Positions 40,129-50,500 of a DNA stretch of 64,000 nucleotides are shown piece by piece; position 1 is the stretch's first letter, and each line of letters opens with the position of its first letter. Source of the stretch: Bog-950 sp964631835 (lineage in GTDB: Bacteria; Bacteroidota; Bacteroidia; Chitinophagales; LD1); assembly GCA_964631835.1 (NCBI GenBank), contig CAZWAD010000003.1, positions 124,001 to 188,000 of the forward strand, in the 5' to 3' direction. The notes below the pieces were generated by a model. The model did no database searches. It saw nothing but the letters and a program-made list of their open reading frames with translations, and was not told where the DNA came from. A program made the translations under genes and the position numbers.

Positions 40129-42183
40129 ATGAGAAACTTCATACTTATTTTTTTGATGGCGGGGTGGGGTGCCGGTGGGTTTGCGCAGGCTCCGTTGGTG
40201 AAGCAGTGGGATAGAAGGTACGGGGGAACATTGAATGATGTGATTTGTGTCATTAGACAAACAATAGATAATGGCTTTATATTAGGAGGTTACTCAGGTT
40301 CTGGGATAGGAGGAGATAAAACACAAGCCAATTGGGATGGTACTTTAAACACCGAAGATTATTGGATTGTAAAAATTGACTCCGTAGGTAATAAAGAATG
40401 GGATAAAAGATTTGGCGGAATTGATCATGACCAGCTATGGGATTTAAACCAAACTACAGATGGAGGTTATATTTTGGGAGGGTTTTCAGAGTCGGAAGTC
40501 GGGGGAGATAAGACACAGTCATCTTGGGGACTTGAGGATTATTGGATTGTAAAAATTGATTCTGCAGGTAATAAACAATGGGACAAAAGATTTGGAGGAA
40601 GTTTAATTGATCAATGTTTTTCGTTGCAGCAAACTAATGATGGAGGCTATATTTTGGGAGGCACCACACTGTCTGACTCAGGCTATGATAGAACTCAACC
40701 ATTATGGGGAGGTATACCTGATGCAGATTACTGGGTTGTGAAAATTGACTCGGTGGGAAATAAACAATGGGATAAACGTTACGGTGGAAACTTAGTAGAT
40801 AGGTTGTTCTCTTTAGTAAAAACAACTGATAATGGATATATTTTAGGAGGACAATCAATTTCTTATCCCAGCGGAGATAAAACTCAACCCTCGCAGGGAG
40901 GAACGGATTATTGGGTCATAAAAATAGATTCTTCAGGAAACAAAGAGTGGGATAAAAGATTTGGAGGATCGAATCAAGAAAACTTTACTTCGTTACTGCA
41001 AACCAAAGACAAAGGCTATATACTATGTGGTTTTACCAATTCAGGTGCAACTGGTGACAAAACGCAAGCAAATCAGGACACTTCGTTCTATGCGTTAGAC
41101 ATTTGGATAGTAAAAATCGATTCAATTGGGAATAAACAATGGGATAAAAAATTTGGAGGATTGGCAGAAGATGGCGGATGGCATGAAAAGATAATTCAAA
41201 CACTGGATGGAGGTTATCTTGTTTCAACAACTTCAGAATCGGGTGCTAATGGTGATAAATCGGAAAATAATCTTGGAGTTAGGCAGGTGTGGGTTGTTAA
41301 GATAGACTCTGTAGGAAACAAAATATGGGATAAAACAATTTTCACAGCCGCTTTTGAACTATTTTGCTATGCAATTCAATCTCAAGATTCATGCTATATG
41401 ATTGCAGCATCCACTTATGGCCCAGTAGGAGGAGATAAAACTCAGCCAAGCTGGAATGGGTCGTCTGATTATTGGGTTATTAAGTTTTGCGATACTATGA
41501 CCGTTCGACATTGCAATTTGATAGCCAGCATTAGTGCTGGCCAAGCCATTTTCTGTTCGGGCGATAGTACCCAAATTTGTGCACCTTTGGGTAATTCATA
41601 TCATTGGAATACTGGTGAATTAACCGCGTGCATCAAAGTAATGTCAGCCGGCAACTATTATGTAACCGTTACTGATGGTACCGGCTGCACCGCAGAAAGC
41701 AACCGGATTGCAATAAGTGTTTATCCCCAGCCACCGGTTTCAATCAGCGCAAATGGCGATACTCTCAGAGTTTACAATGCAGCTTCCCAACAATGGTTTT
41801 TAAACGGCAGCGCCATAACCGGTGCAACCGATAGTATTTATATAGCCACCCAAGGCGGCAGCTATACCGTGCAGGTTACAGATACTAATGGCTGCACCGC
41901 CACCAGCACACCGGTGATTATTACCGGTATAGAGGGCATTACAGAGGCAGATATTTTAAGTGTATTCCCCAACCCTAATGCTGCAGGCGAGTGGATGATG
42001 GTTGTTGGTGAAAACTTGTTAGGCGGCACTGCCGGGGTATTTGATGCCAGCGGTAAACTTGTATTTCAGCAACTAATCACCAATCACCAATCACTAATCA
42101 TTCCGCAAGTAGCGCGTGGTGTTTACCTGCTGCGGGTAAGTTCTTCAAAAGGTACAGTTATAAGAAAGCTCATCTGCTTGTAA
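40129..42183 (+). CDS. Large secreted repeat protein with T9SS sorting domain
   Basis: 684 residues with a signal peptide (MRNFILIFLMAGWGAGGFAQ). Seven repeats of about 60-70 residues each open with a WDKRFGG-like motif and contain TxDGGYILGG and DYWIVKIDSxGN, the pattern of delta-60-like repeats predicted to form a beta propeller (about 24-420). Then follow an Ig/PKD-like segment (STQICAPLGNSYHWNTGELT, YYVTVTDGTGC) and a type A sorting domain (ILSVFPNPNAAGEWMMVV to VIRKLICL). The sorting domain holds a four-copy 7-bp tandem repeat at 42073-42100 (LITNHQSLI). Exported by the type IX system; binding or structural role inferred. Confidence 0.85.
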   Translation: MRNFILIFLMAGWGAGGFAQAPLVKQWDRRYGGTLNDVICVIRQTIDNGFILGGYSGSGIGGDKTQANWDGTLNTEDYWIVKIDSVGNKEWDKRFGGIDHDQLWDLNQTTDGGYILGGFSESEVGGDKTQSSWGLEDYWIVKIDSAGNKQWDKRFGGSLIDQCFSLQQTNDGGYILGGTTLSDSGYDRTQPLWGGIPDADYWVVKIDSVGNKQWDKRYGGNLVDRLFSLVKTTDNGYILGGQSISYPSGDKTQPSQGGTDYWVIKIDSSGNKEWDKRFGGSNQENFTSLLQTKDKGYILCGFTNSGATGDKTQANQDTSFYALDIWIVKIDSIGNKQWDKKFGGLAEDGGWHEKIIQTLDGGYLVSTTSESGANGDKSENNLGVRQVWVVKIDSVGNKIWDKTIFTAAFELFCYAIQSQDSCYMIAASTYGPVGGDKTQPSWNGSSDYWVIKFCDTMTVRHCNLIASISAGQAIFCSGDSTQICAPLGNSYHWNTGELTACIKVMSAGNYYVTVTDGTGCTAESNRIAISVYPQPPVSISANGDTLRVYNAASQQWFLNGSAITGATDSIYIATQGGSYTVQVTDTNGCTATSTPVIITGIEGITEADILSVFPNPNAAGEWMMVVGENLLGGTAGVFDASGKLVFQQLITNHQSLIIPQVARGVYLLRVSSSKGTVIRKLICL

Positions 42184-42227
42184 ACTGTTCTGCTTTCTAT
42201 TAAACTTGCCCTCAAACTTTTAAAGGC

Positions 42228-43061
42228 ATGAAGAAATATTTTGTTTTTGTTTCGGTTGTTGGTATGCTGTCTTTAACCGTTACCGCGCAAAAGAAAACCG
42301 GCAAGGCAGAGCGCGCACCTGTTGATACCTCCAAATTTGTATTGGTTCAGGGCGGCTCGTTTATGATGGGAACTGACAAACCGGTGGAGAAGCATGAAGG
42401 TCCGCCTCATTTGGTAAACGTAAACAGCTTTTATTTAGCCAAAACCGAAACCACATTTGAAGACTACGATAAGTTTTATGCCGACAAGAAATTGGATACC
42501 ATCGCCTGGGGAAATTTCGGGCGCGGCAAACAGCCTGCTATTTATGTAAGCTGGCTTGATGCGGTGGCTTACTGCAACTGGCTGAGCGAAAAAGAGAAAC
42601 TTTCAAAATGCTACATCATCAATGGCGAAGAAGTAAAGTATGTGGACACCGCCAAAGGCTACCGGCTGCCCACCGAAGCCGAATGGGAGTTTGCCGCCCG
42701 GGGCGGATTGCTGGAAAAAGATACCACCTGGTATGCCGGTTCAAATGACCTGAACGAAGCCGGCTGGTGGAAAGACAACAGCGAAGCCAAGGCTCACCCC
42801 GTGGGGCAAAAGAAACCCAACGAACTCGGCTTATACGATATGAGCGGAAACGTATGGGAATGGGTTTGGGATGTTTACGATAAGTACGATGTTTCGCAAA
42901 TAAGCAATCCGCGCGGAGCGGCAAAAGGACCTTACCGGGTTATGCGTGGCGGGGCATGGTACAATTATTCCAACTACTGCACCGTTTATACCCGGCAGTA
43001 TAATCATCCGGGTTTCAGGCAAAACAGTATTGGCTTCCGTGTAGCCCGCAGTTTTTTTTAA
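42228..43061 (+). CDS. Secreted SUMF1/formylglycine-enzyme-like protein lacking the first catalytic Cys
   Basis: 277 residues, signal peptide MKKYFVFVSVVGMLSLTVTAQ, then a SUMF1/FGE-sulfatase domain: FVLVQGGSFMMGTD, YLAKTETTFEDYDKFYAD, PAIYVSWLDAVAYCNWLSEK, YRLPTEAEWEFAARGG, ELGLYDMSGNVWEWVWDVYD, RVMRGGAWYNYSNYC. In true formylglycine-generating enzymes the last block has two Cys five residues apart (C-x4-C); here it reads N-x4-C, so the copper-binding pair is broken and sulfatase activation is unlikely. Related proteins such as GldJ/GldK use the fold structurally in gliding and type IX secretion. No sulfatase gene is nearby. Confidence 0.85.
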   Translation: MKKYFVFVSVVGMLSLTVTAQKKTGKAERAPVDTSKFVLVQGGSFMMGTDKPVEKHEGPPHLVNVNSFYLAKTETTFEDYDKFYADKKLDTIAWGNFGRGKQPAIYVSWLDAVAYCNWLSEKEKLSKCYIINGEEVKYVDTAKGYRLPTEAEWEFAARGGLLEKDTTWYAGSNDLNEAGWWKDNSEAKAHPVGQKKPNELGLYDMSGNVWEWVWDVYDKYDVSQISNPRGAAKGPYRVMRGGAWYNYSNYCTVYTRQYNHPGFRQNSIGFRVARSFF

Positions 43062-43114
43062 AAGTCAGCCCTTGTAAATAAGAAAACTAAAATTTCTCAA
43101 TTCGATATTTAATA

Positions 43115-43122
43115 TATATTTG
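43115..43122 (+). promoter_or_regulatory. -7 promoter element before the RRM gene
   Basis: TATATTTG, a perfect TAnnTTTG -7 box, lies 32 bp before the start codon of the RNA-binding protein. No TTG is found 19-22 bp upstream, so only the -7 part is supported. Confidence 0.35.
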
Positions 43123-43154
43123 AGCCGTTATTATTATTCAATTATTTTTTAACA

Positions 43155-43403
43155 ATGAACATTTACGTAGCAAACATCAGTTTCCGTGCATCGGAGGACG
43201 AGTTGAAAGGGCTTTTTCAACAGTTCGGAGAAGTAGCATCAGCCAAGATTGTAACAGACCGCAACACCGGCAGAAGCCGCGGTTTCGGATTTGTGGAAAT
43301 GCCTAACGATGCAGAAGGACAGGCAGCCATCAACCAGTTGAATGGCACAACCTTTCAGGACAGAAACCTGGTAGTAAATCAGGCGCGTCCGCCCAAGCAA
43401 TAA
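43155..43403 (+). CDS. RRM-type RNA-binding protein
   Basis: 82 residues forming one RNA recognition motif: RNP2 IYVANI near the N-terminus and RNP1 RGFGFVEM at about residues 43-50, with the beta-alpha-beta order intact (NISFRASEDELKGLFQQFGE, GQAAINQLNGTTFQDRNLVV). It has no C-terminal Gly-rich tail. Such short RRM proteins in Bacteroidota and cyanobacteria bind single-stranded RNA and are often cold-inducible. Own promoter and terminator; monocistronic. Confidence 0.95.
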   Translation: MNIYVANISFRASEDELKGLFQQFGEVASAKIVTDRNTGRSRGFGFVEMPNDAEGQAAINQLNGTTFQDRNLVVNQARPPKQ

Positions 43404-43436
43404 ATAAATCACAGATTCATTTATTATAACTGAAAA

Positions 43437-43465
43437 GCGTTCCGGCTTACCGGAGCGCCTTTTTT
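43437..43465 (+). terminator. Terminator of the RRM gene
   Basis: GCGTTCCGG/CCGGAGCGC, a 9-bp stem (one T-G) with a CTTA loop at 43437-43458, followed by C and six T. Confidence 0.9.
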
Positions 43466-43488
43466 AGTTTGCCCCTGATGAAGAGGCA

Positions 43489-45834
43489 TCAAATCTTTGC
43501 AGCAGGCTGTTGAACCAGCGTTTGTTCCCAGGTTGGTAATGCAGGATTTAACTCGCGGGCTTTGTTGTAGTATTCTTTTGCCAGGGCCATGTTCCCTTTA
43601 TTGCGGTAGCTTACGCTTAAATTCATATACCCCGCAGGGTACTTCGGATTAAGCTGAATCAGTTTTTCGGAAACAGCAATGGCTTCATCAAATCTTCCGC
43701 CTAAGCCGTAAGCTACACCCAGGTCCTCGTAATACAGTTCCACTTTGGGGTTTACTTCAATGGCTTTCCTGATATACACAATAGCCAGGTCAAGATTGTG
43801 AGCCACTTTGCCAAAACCCGTTCCGATGGTATAATAATCAGCGGCAGAAGCGGGGCGGATTTTTTCGCCCTCATTTACCCAATAAGTAACCGAGTCGGGC
43901 TGATTAAGCTTGGCGGAAATCTGCGCCAGCAAAAAACGGCTGTCGGCAACTTCGGGTTTCAGTTCAATTGCTTTCCGTAAATTTTCCTTTGCCAGAGGGA
44001 AATTTGTATTGGCTTCGTTGCAAACCACACCCAGGTTGAACGAAGCATCGTAGTAACCGCCCACCCGGTATGCTGATGCTTTCTGGTAAACATCTATGAC
44101 CTGTTTAGGGTTATTGTAACGTTTGTAAAGCGCATTGCCCAGCAGCAGCCATGCATTGGAGTGAGTTTTGTAAATGCGGATGGCTTCATTCAAATGTGCA
44201 ATGGAAGAATCGAGCAGCAGGTTGCGGATGCTTGTATCGGGCAAACTGTTTATGGCATCTAATTCGGAATCAGAAAGTTTATGGTTCAGGTCCTTGAAAA
44301 TAGTTTTGATATAACCGCTGTCGCGAAGGGCGGGAATGTTTCCATCGGCAGCTTTGGTTAAATCGCCACCAAGGGAGGTTTGAATTTTTGCAGAGTTCAC
44401 GCTGTACTTGGCATCTCTGCGGAAAAGGTAAAAGCTGTCCATCCAGTCGAAATTGCGAGTAAATGTTTTGACTGAATACAGGGAAAGAATGCCAACGAAA
44501 ACAATGAGGACAACCCTTTTGTCTTTGATGTAATTGATGACAAGAAATGAAAGCAGAATGCAAAACCCGAGTGAGCTCATGTAAATAAAGCGCTCGTTCA
44601 TTAACACACCTACGGTAAATAGAATGTTGGAAGCGATTGAAAAAGTAATGAAGTAAAACAGGATGGCGTATGAGGCGATTGATTTCTTCTGCAAGTTGAG
44701 CAGTGCATAAACCAGCAAACCCAGGTTCAGGATAAACGAAAGGAAGAACAAGCCGTTGCCGAAAGTGATATAAGGTATTTGGTTGAAGTAGTAATCATGC
44801 GTTAAGGGGTGAGGGAAAATCAATAGCTTGAAATAATAAAGGAAAGTGAGGAAAGTGGTGGCATATCGCTCGGCTGAAGTGGCAAGGAGAAATGGGTTAT
44901 TAAGAATTTCAGGCGAATCCTGCGTTAGGCCCGCTTGTGTGAACTGGCTTCGCAGAAAGAGAAAAATAGCAGCCGGAACAAGATAAAAGCCGACAGCGAG
45001 TGCATAGTCTTTTATTTTAGCCTGAGTAAAAAAGAAATAAGTTAAAGGAATGACAGCGAAGAATGTAATCGCATTTTCCTTAGACATAAGCGCAACAAAA
45101 AATATCAAAGCACCCCAAACTAAGTGAATGATGTTTTGTGTTTTAGTATATCTAACTGCTGCCACCAGCGCAAGAAGTGAAAACAACATGCACATTACCT
45201 CATCTCGTCCTTTTACGTTGGCAACAGCTTCGGTGTGCATAGGATGTGCCGCATAAAGTAGTGTAGCGAAAAAGGCAATGCCCAACTCGCCAACCGGTGT
45301 TTTAATCGAATATTTTTTAGGAATTAGTTGCTGAAGCAAATAGAAAAGAATAATGCAGGTAAATCCGAATAACAGAATATTTACTGCATGATTGAGCGGG
45401 GGGAAAAGGTAAGGGTCCCCGTCACCCATAATCACATTCTGTTCGTTCAGTTCTCCGCGCTTGTCGCCTTTTATTCTCCTTGAAATCTCGTACTCAATGG
45501 TAATAGTTACCATACTCAGCGGACGATAACGCCCACCGCTCACTAATTTTGCTCCGCGCTCACCGAAAAACCCTTCAAACATATCGTGAGTGAAGTGTTC
45601 TTTGATTCCGGCAAAACCTCTTTTGGTGAATTTGTTGTCTGTGAGAACAATAGTATCATCTATGGCATATTTATTAAAAAGAGTATTGGAGTAAAGCAAA
45701 CAGCTGAAAACAAAAATGAAAAGGTAAAAAGCAGAAGGCGGCAGTTGAAATACAGGTTTTGAATTTTTCGGTTGCTGAACAGGAACAGTTTGCTGTTTGC
45801 TGCCGGGTGATTGTTGCTTGCTTTGTTTCGCCAC
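43489..45834 (-). CDS. Membrane protein with C-terminal TPR repeats (TMTC/DUF1736-like)
   Basis: 781 residues. After a basic, Gln-rich N-terminus come about eleven membrane segments with the PMT/TMTC-type landmarks KYAIDDTIVLTDN, SGGRYRPLSMVTI and AAHPMHTEAVANVKGRDEV; the conserved DD in the first loop and HP-x2-TEAV are typical of GT-C glycosyltransferase-like proteins. From about residue 560 there are at least five TPR units (AWLLLGNALYKRYNNPKQVI, AYGLGGRFDEAIAVSEKLIQ, AGYMNLSVSYRNKGNMALAK). In eukaryotes TMTC proteins O-mannosylate; in bacteria the role is unproven. Last gene of a dprA-YdjM-TPR run; 34 bp behind its upstream neighbour. Confidence 0.8.
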   Translation of the reverse strand: MAKQSKQQSPGSKQQTVPVQQPKNSKPVFQLPPSAFYLFIFVFSCLLYSNTLFNKYAIDDTIVLTDNKFTKRGFAGIKEHFTHDMFEGFFGERGAKLVSGGRYRPLSMVTITIEYEISRRIKGDKRGELNEQNVIMGDGDPYLFPPLNHAVNILLFGFTCIILFYLLQQLIPKKYSIKTPVGELGIAFFATLLYAAHPMHTEAVANVKGRDEVMCMLFSLLALVAAVRYTKTQNIIHLVWGALIFFVALMSKENAITFFAVIPLTYFFFTQAKIKDYALAVGFYLVPAAIFLFLRSQFTQAGLTQDSPEILNNPFLLATSAERYATTFLTFLYYFKLLIFPHPLTHDYYFNQIPYITFGNGLFFLSFILNLGLLVYALLNLQKKSIASYAILFYFITFSIASNILFTVGVLMNERFIYMSSLGFCILLSFLVINYIKDKRVVLIVFVGILSLYSVKTFTRNFDWMDSFYLFRRDAKYSVNSAKIQTSLGGDLTKAADGNIPALRDSGYIKTIFKDLNHKLSDSELDAINSLPDTSIRNLLLDSSIAHLNEAIRIYKTHSNAWLLLGNALYKRYNNPKQVIDVYQKASAYRVGGYYDASFNLGVVCNEANTNFPLAKENLRKAIELKPEVADSRFLLAQISAKLNQPDSVTYWVNEGEKIRPASAADYYTIGTGFGKVAHNLDLAIVYIRKAIEVNPKVELYYEDLGVAYGLGGRFDEAIAVSEKLIQLNPKYPAGYMNLSVSYRNKGNMALAKEYYNKARELNPALPTWEQTLVQQPAAKI

Positions 45835-45868
45835 GTTCAGAAGGAATTTTTTGCAAAGTAAAAAACTC

Positions 45869-46411
45869 CTATCGCTGAAACAACTTCTTTACCAACTGTG
45901 AAATGGCAATCACCGTAATTGACGGAATCCAGACCCACACAAATTCGCTTTTTAATACCCGCCAGCCCCACTCGCTGAAAAAGCTGGCAATACCGATAGG
46001 CGAAACTTTAATGGGTCGGAACGGGAAGAAATAGCGTGTATCATCAAAAGGCGAAAAGAAAGCAACACCAAGCCCACCTGTGGTCATGGCATCGAGAATG
46101 GGATGAGATGCTGTGGCGAGAAAGAAAAACGCAAGCAAAGCCAACCCGCGACTGCTAAAAAATTTGTCTTGTTCATAAAAGAAGTAAACAATAACCATTG
46201 CAAGTAAAGCCGCAAAAACAAACGAATGAGTAAAGCCTCTGTGTCCCCAAAAACTTTCGTAATCAATTCCTAGTTTAAAGCCGATAGCATCCGCATCGGG
46301 AATTACAGCGCAGAAGATTCCCAGCAGCCAGAATTTCTTATTCACGTTTTTGATGAAAGAAATTTTACCAATTGCAACAGATGCAACAGCATGTGAAAAT
46401 GCGGAAGCCAT
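45869..46411 (-). CDS. YdjM-type metal-dependent membrane hydrolase family protein
   Basis: 180 residues with four or five transmembrane helices and the family's conserved polar groups: SHAVASVAIG at the N-terminus, AVIPDADAIGF, WGHRGFTHSFVFAAL and ASHPILDAMTTGGLG. The His/Asp positions (H-RGFTH, HPxLD) are those attributed to metal binding in the YdjM/DUF457 family. Its ATG overlaps the last base of the dprA stop codon (TAATG), so it is translationally coupled to dprA. Confidence 0.88.
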   Translation of the reverse strand: MASAFSHAVASVAIGKISFIKNVNKKFWLLGIFCAVIPDADAIGFKLGIDYESFWGHRGFTHSFVFAALLAMVIVYFFYEQDKFFSSRGLALLAFFFLATASHPILDAMTTGGLGVAFFSPFDDTRYFFPFRPIKVSPIGIASFFSEWGWRVLKSEFVWVWIPSITVIAISQLVKKLFQR

Positions 46412-47553
46412 TAAATCAGTTTATATCTTTTTCCTGGCAAGGAAACAATAACATTATTCATCTCCATTTCCAAAAGTGTTGCTGCCAACACACTGGAGTT
46501 GAGTCCGGTGCAATCCACCAGGAAATCAACAGCCGCTTCTTCTCTTTCATTTAAGAGGTTATAAATTATCTGCTCGTTTTCTGAAAGGTTTAACGCAAGT
46601 TGCCGCTGTGGTTTCTTTGACTTCTTCTCACTGACCTGTGTAATCCAGTTCATTTCGGCCAGCAAATCTTCTCCGCTCTCAATCAGCTTTGCTTTAAAAG
46701 TTTTAATCAGAAAATTACAACCGGCACTCATCTTGTCTGTTGTTCTTCCCGGATAGGTGAATACTTCCCGGTTATATGAATTGGCAATGTTGGCGGTAAT
46801 CACAGCTCCGCCTTTAATTCCTGATTCGACTACTACAACTGCATCGGATACGCCCGCAACAATACGGTTTCTGTTCGGGAAGTTTGAGGGGTGCATGTCA
46901 TCGCAACTTTTATACTCTGTCAAAAGCCCGCCACTTTCCATCATCTTTTTTGCTATGCTTTTGTGTTGCTGAGGATAAATAGTATTTAAGCCATGCCCGA
47001 GAACTCCTAAAGTTTTCAAATTACTATCAATGGCTGCCTGATGTGAAGCCACATCAATTCCATAAGCCAGACCACTGACTATTAAAATATCATGTGAGGA
47101 AAGTTCTGCAACCAGTTTTTTCGTTACTTCTTTTCCATAATTGGTAGCTCTCCGTGTGCCGACAATGCCTAAAACCTTTTTCGCATTCAAATCTGCATTG
47201 CCTTTGTAATACAAAATCACCGGAGAATCATTGCAATTCTTCAAGCGATGTGGATAATCTTTATCCGTGAAAAAAAGTATTGTGATTCTGTAATCCTGCA
47301 CAAACTTTAATTCCTTTTCAGCTTCTTTCAGCACGTCCGCACTTGCAATTCCTTCAGCGCGGTCACTCCCGATTCCCGGAATTTTTTCAAGTTTTGATTT
47401 TGAAGTTTTAAAGACCGCCTCTGCGCTTCCGCAATAAGCGATTATATTTTTGGCCAGCACACTTCCTACATTCGGAAGCAGCGTCAATGCAATCTGGTAA
47501 AGTTTGTCCTGGGAGTTACTATTCAGCAAAACCTGTTTATTTTGAGTTTTCAA
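46411..47553 (-). CDS. dprA: DNA-processing protein DprA
   Basis: 380 residues. An N-terminal helix-hairpin-helix/SAM-like part (ALTLLPNVGSVLAKNIIAYC, LEKIPGIGSDRAEGIASADV), the Rossmann-like core with VLGIVGTRRATNYGKEV, IVSGLAYGIDVASHQAAI and GVLGHGLNTIYPQQH, and a C-terminal winged helix (about 315-380). DprA binds incoming single-stranded DNA and loads RecA during natural transformation. No ATG precedes the domain; the likely start is TTG 47553. Only 18 bp separate it from the divergently read M1 peptidase gene, so its promoter must lie within that gene. Confidence 0.95.
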   Translation of the reverse strand: MKTQNKQVLLNSNSQDKLYQIALTLLPNVGSVLAKNIIAYCGSAEAVFKTSKSKLEKIPGIGSDRAEGIASADVLKEAEKELKFVQDYRITILFFTDKDYPHRLKNCNDSPVILYYKGNADLNAKKVLGIVGTRRATNYGKEVTKKLVAELSSHDILIVSGLAYGIDVASHQAAIDSNLKTLGVLGHGLNTIYPQQHKSIAKKMMESGGLLTEYKSCDDMHPSNFPNRNRIVAGVSDAVVVVESGIKGGAVITANIANSYNREVFTYPGRTTDKMSAGCNFLIKTFKAKLIESGEDLLAEMNWITQVSEKKSKKPQRQLALNLSENEQIIYNLLNEREEAAVDFLVDCTGLNSSVLAATLLEMEMNNVIVSLPGKRYKLI

Positions 47554-47571
47554 ATTTATGAAAGCAGGTTA

Positions 47572-50500
47572 ATGAAAAAAGGGCTACTCCTTCTTATAAG
47601 TATTCTGTATCAAGTTACGGCAAACTGTCAGCATTATTCCGATCACGGGCCGGAAAATAACTTCCGCTCCTCTCACAATCCTCTTTACTGGAAAAACCGG
47701 AAACCTTTTGAGGGCTATTGGCAACAGGATGTTCATTACAAGATAGGTGCGGAGCTGAATGATTCTTCGCAAATTATTACCGGTGACGAGCAACTGACTT
47801 ACTGGAACAATTCACCGGATACACTCCGCTTCGTTTACTTCCATCTTTATCAGAATGCCTTTCAGCCGGGTTCTTATCTGGACAATTTGCAAGAGAACAA
47901 TGATGTGCATCCACGGTACGGGAAATATGAAAAAAAGAAACTCGGAATTGTGATTGACACCATCACGAATGGCAACTCTGCACTGAGGACAGAACTTGAC
48001 AATACCATACTAAAAGTTTGGCTAACTGAACCTTTGCCTCCTGATTCATCTGTAAATTTCTCTATCCGGTTCAAAACTTATTTCGACAGCGGCTCTACAC
48101 GTAGGAGAATGAAGACTTTTAAATCCGGTGCTTTCAAACATTTCAATGGCTGCCAATGGTATCCGAAAATTTGTGTGTACGACCGCAAGAGCGGATGGAA
48201 CACCGACCAGCACATGAACCGCGAATTTTATGGCGACTACGGCACCTTCGATGTAGAGCTGACTTTCGCCAACGACTACATTGTGGAAGCCACCGGTGTG
48301 CTGCAAAATGAAAGAGAAGTTCTGCCCGATACGCTGAAGAAGAAACTCGACATCAAAAACTTTAAGGATAAGAAGTGGGATTCAAAGCCTGACACGTTGA
48401 TACCACGCGTGAAAGGTGAAACCAAAACATGGAAGTATCATGCCGAGAATGTTCACGACTTTGCTTTTACTGCCGACCCGACATATCGAATACATGACAC
48501 TGTAATATACCCTAAGTGCGAGTTGGTTCATTGCAGGAAGGCTCCATTGGAGTGGGCTGTTCGCTGCGTTGCTATCGTTCAGGAGTCGCACGCCAGCGGT
48601 TGGCAGAATGCCGCGGAGTATCTTGCCCGGATTATTTCTGTTTTTAGCCGTGACTTTGGTGTGTATGAATATCCCAAAATAGTAATAGCCGATGCCGCTG
48701 ATGGTATGGAATATCCGATGCTCACTTTGGATGGAGGACGAGAGCCGGAGTTCTACGGCTTGTTGGTTCATGAAGTAGGGCACAACTGGTTTTATGGAAT
48801 GGTTGGTAACAACGAAACCTACCGGGCCATGCTTGATGAGGGTTTCACCCAGTTCCTCACAGCTTGGGGAATGGAAGCGCTGAACGGAGACACTATTCCC
48901 TACCGGTTCGAGAAGAAAACGAATTGGTATTACAAGCGGTTCTTTGAACCGGCTAACGTGCGCGACACGCGCGCCTACCTCGGCTACCTGAATGATGCCA
49001 TCCGGTACGAAGATGAGCCCATCAACACGCACAGCGATGGTTTCAACGGTGCGCTGGGGCAGGGAGGCGGCTACCGGCATGTGTATATGAAGACCGCCAC
49101 CATGTTGTATAACCTGCAGTATGTGCTGGGTGATTCATTGTTCAGTGCGGCTATGAAAAATTATGTGGCGCAATGGAAATTTGCACACCCGTATCCCGAA
49201 GACTTCCGCAATTCGATTATTCAGTTTACTCATGTTGACCTGAACTGGTTTTTCGACCAATGGATGGAAACGACTAAGAACATTGATTACAAAGTCGGGA
49301 GAATCCGAAAAGGACATCTCAAAGATGAATACATCATTCGGTTGAAGCGCAAGGGCAGAATGCAAATGCCCATTGACCTGCGCGTAGTTGGTAATAATGA
49401 CTCTATCTATGATTATCATATTCCTAATACATGGTTTGAAAAGAAATCAGAAATCAGAAATCAGAAATCTGAAACCCTCCTTAAATGGTATGGCTGGGAC
49501 AAGCTTCAGCCCACGTATGATGCGTGCGTTACAATTCCCGGTGGTATCAGCAATGTGATTATTGACCCCAGCAACCGGTTGGCGGACATCAATATGCTTG
49601 ATAACGCAAGGCACAGAAAGGTGGAAGTGCGTTTCGATTCGCATATCTATCCTTCCGGTTCAAGGAAGGCGTACCGCTTTTGGATGCGCCCCGATATATG
49701 GTGGAACGCATACGATGGATTTAAACTTGGTGTGCATATCAACGGTAACTACATGAATGTGAAGCATAATTTCTCACTCACGCTGTGGGTGAATACGCAT
49801 ATGGCGCAGAGTGGTTCGCGTTACTATCTGAACGAAACCATGCGTAGAAAAGCCGGTTACTTTTCGTACCGGTTCGATTATCAAACGGCCATTGACAAAG
49901 TCATCCGCAAAGGGACATTCTACTTCCATTCGCAGTGGCTCGATGGCTGCGAAATGTACAAGGTAGGTTTGGGAAAATTATTTCCGCAGAATTTTTCTGC
50001 AGATATCCATGTAAAAGCATTTACCCGCAACAAAGAAGAATGGAGAAATTATTTGCTCTATCCAAACGAGTGGGATGCCATTTGGACGAGCAACAAAAAG
50101 TTCAATATCTCGCTGAATCTTTCACTGACTTATTCTTATACGCACGAAAAATACAACGGCTTTCTAACCGCTCACCTTCGCTCCGGTGCGCTTACCTCTT
50201 CTTTCGATTATCATTATCTCGAATTAACTTCTGTACTGAAAGCAAGGGCATGGCGTTTTGATTTTCGTACAAGAGTTTACGGGCGGTATGGAACCGGCAA
50301 CGATTTACCAAGCGAAAGCGCATTGTTTTTTGCCGGTGGCAACCCCGAAGAAATGATGGACAGCAAGTACTACCGTGCAGCTGGGTTTGTGCCGCAAAGT
50401 TTTGCGTGGCGCTACCAGGAGGACATCAATCACCTTCATTTTGGAGGTGGGCTCAACATGCGCGGCTATGCCGGCTACCTGCTTGCCGAAAAAGATAAAT

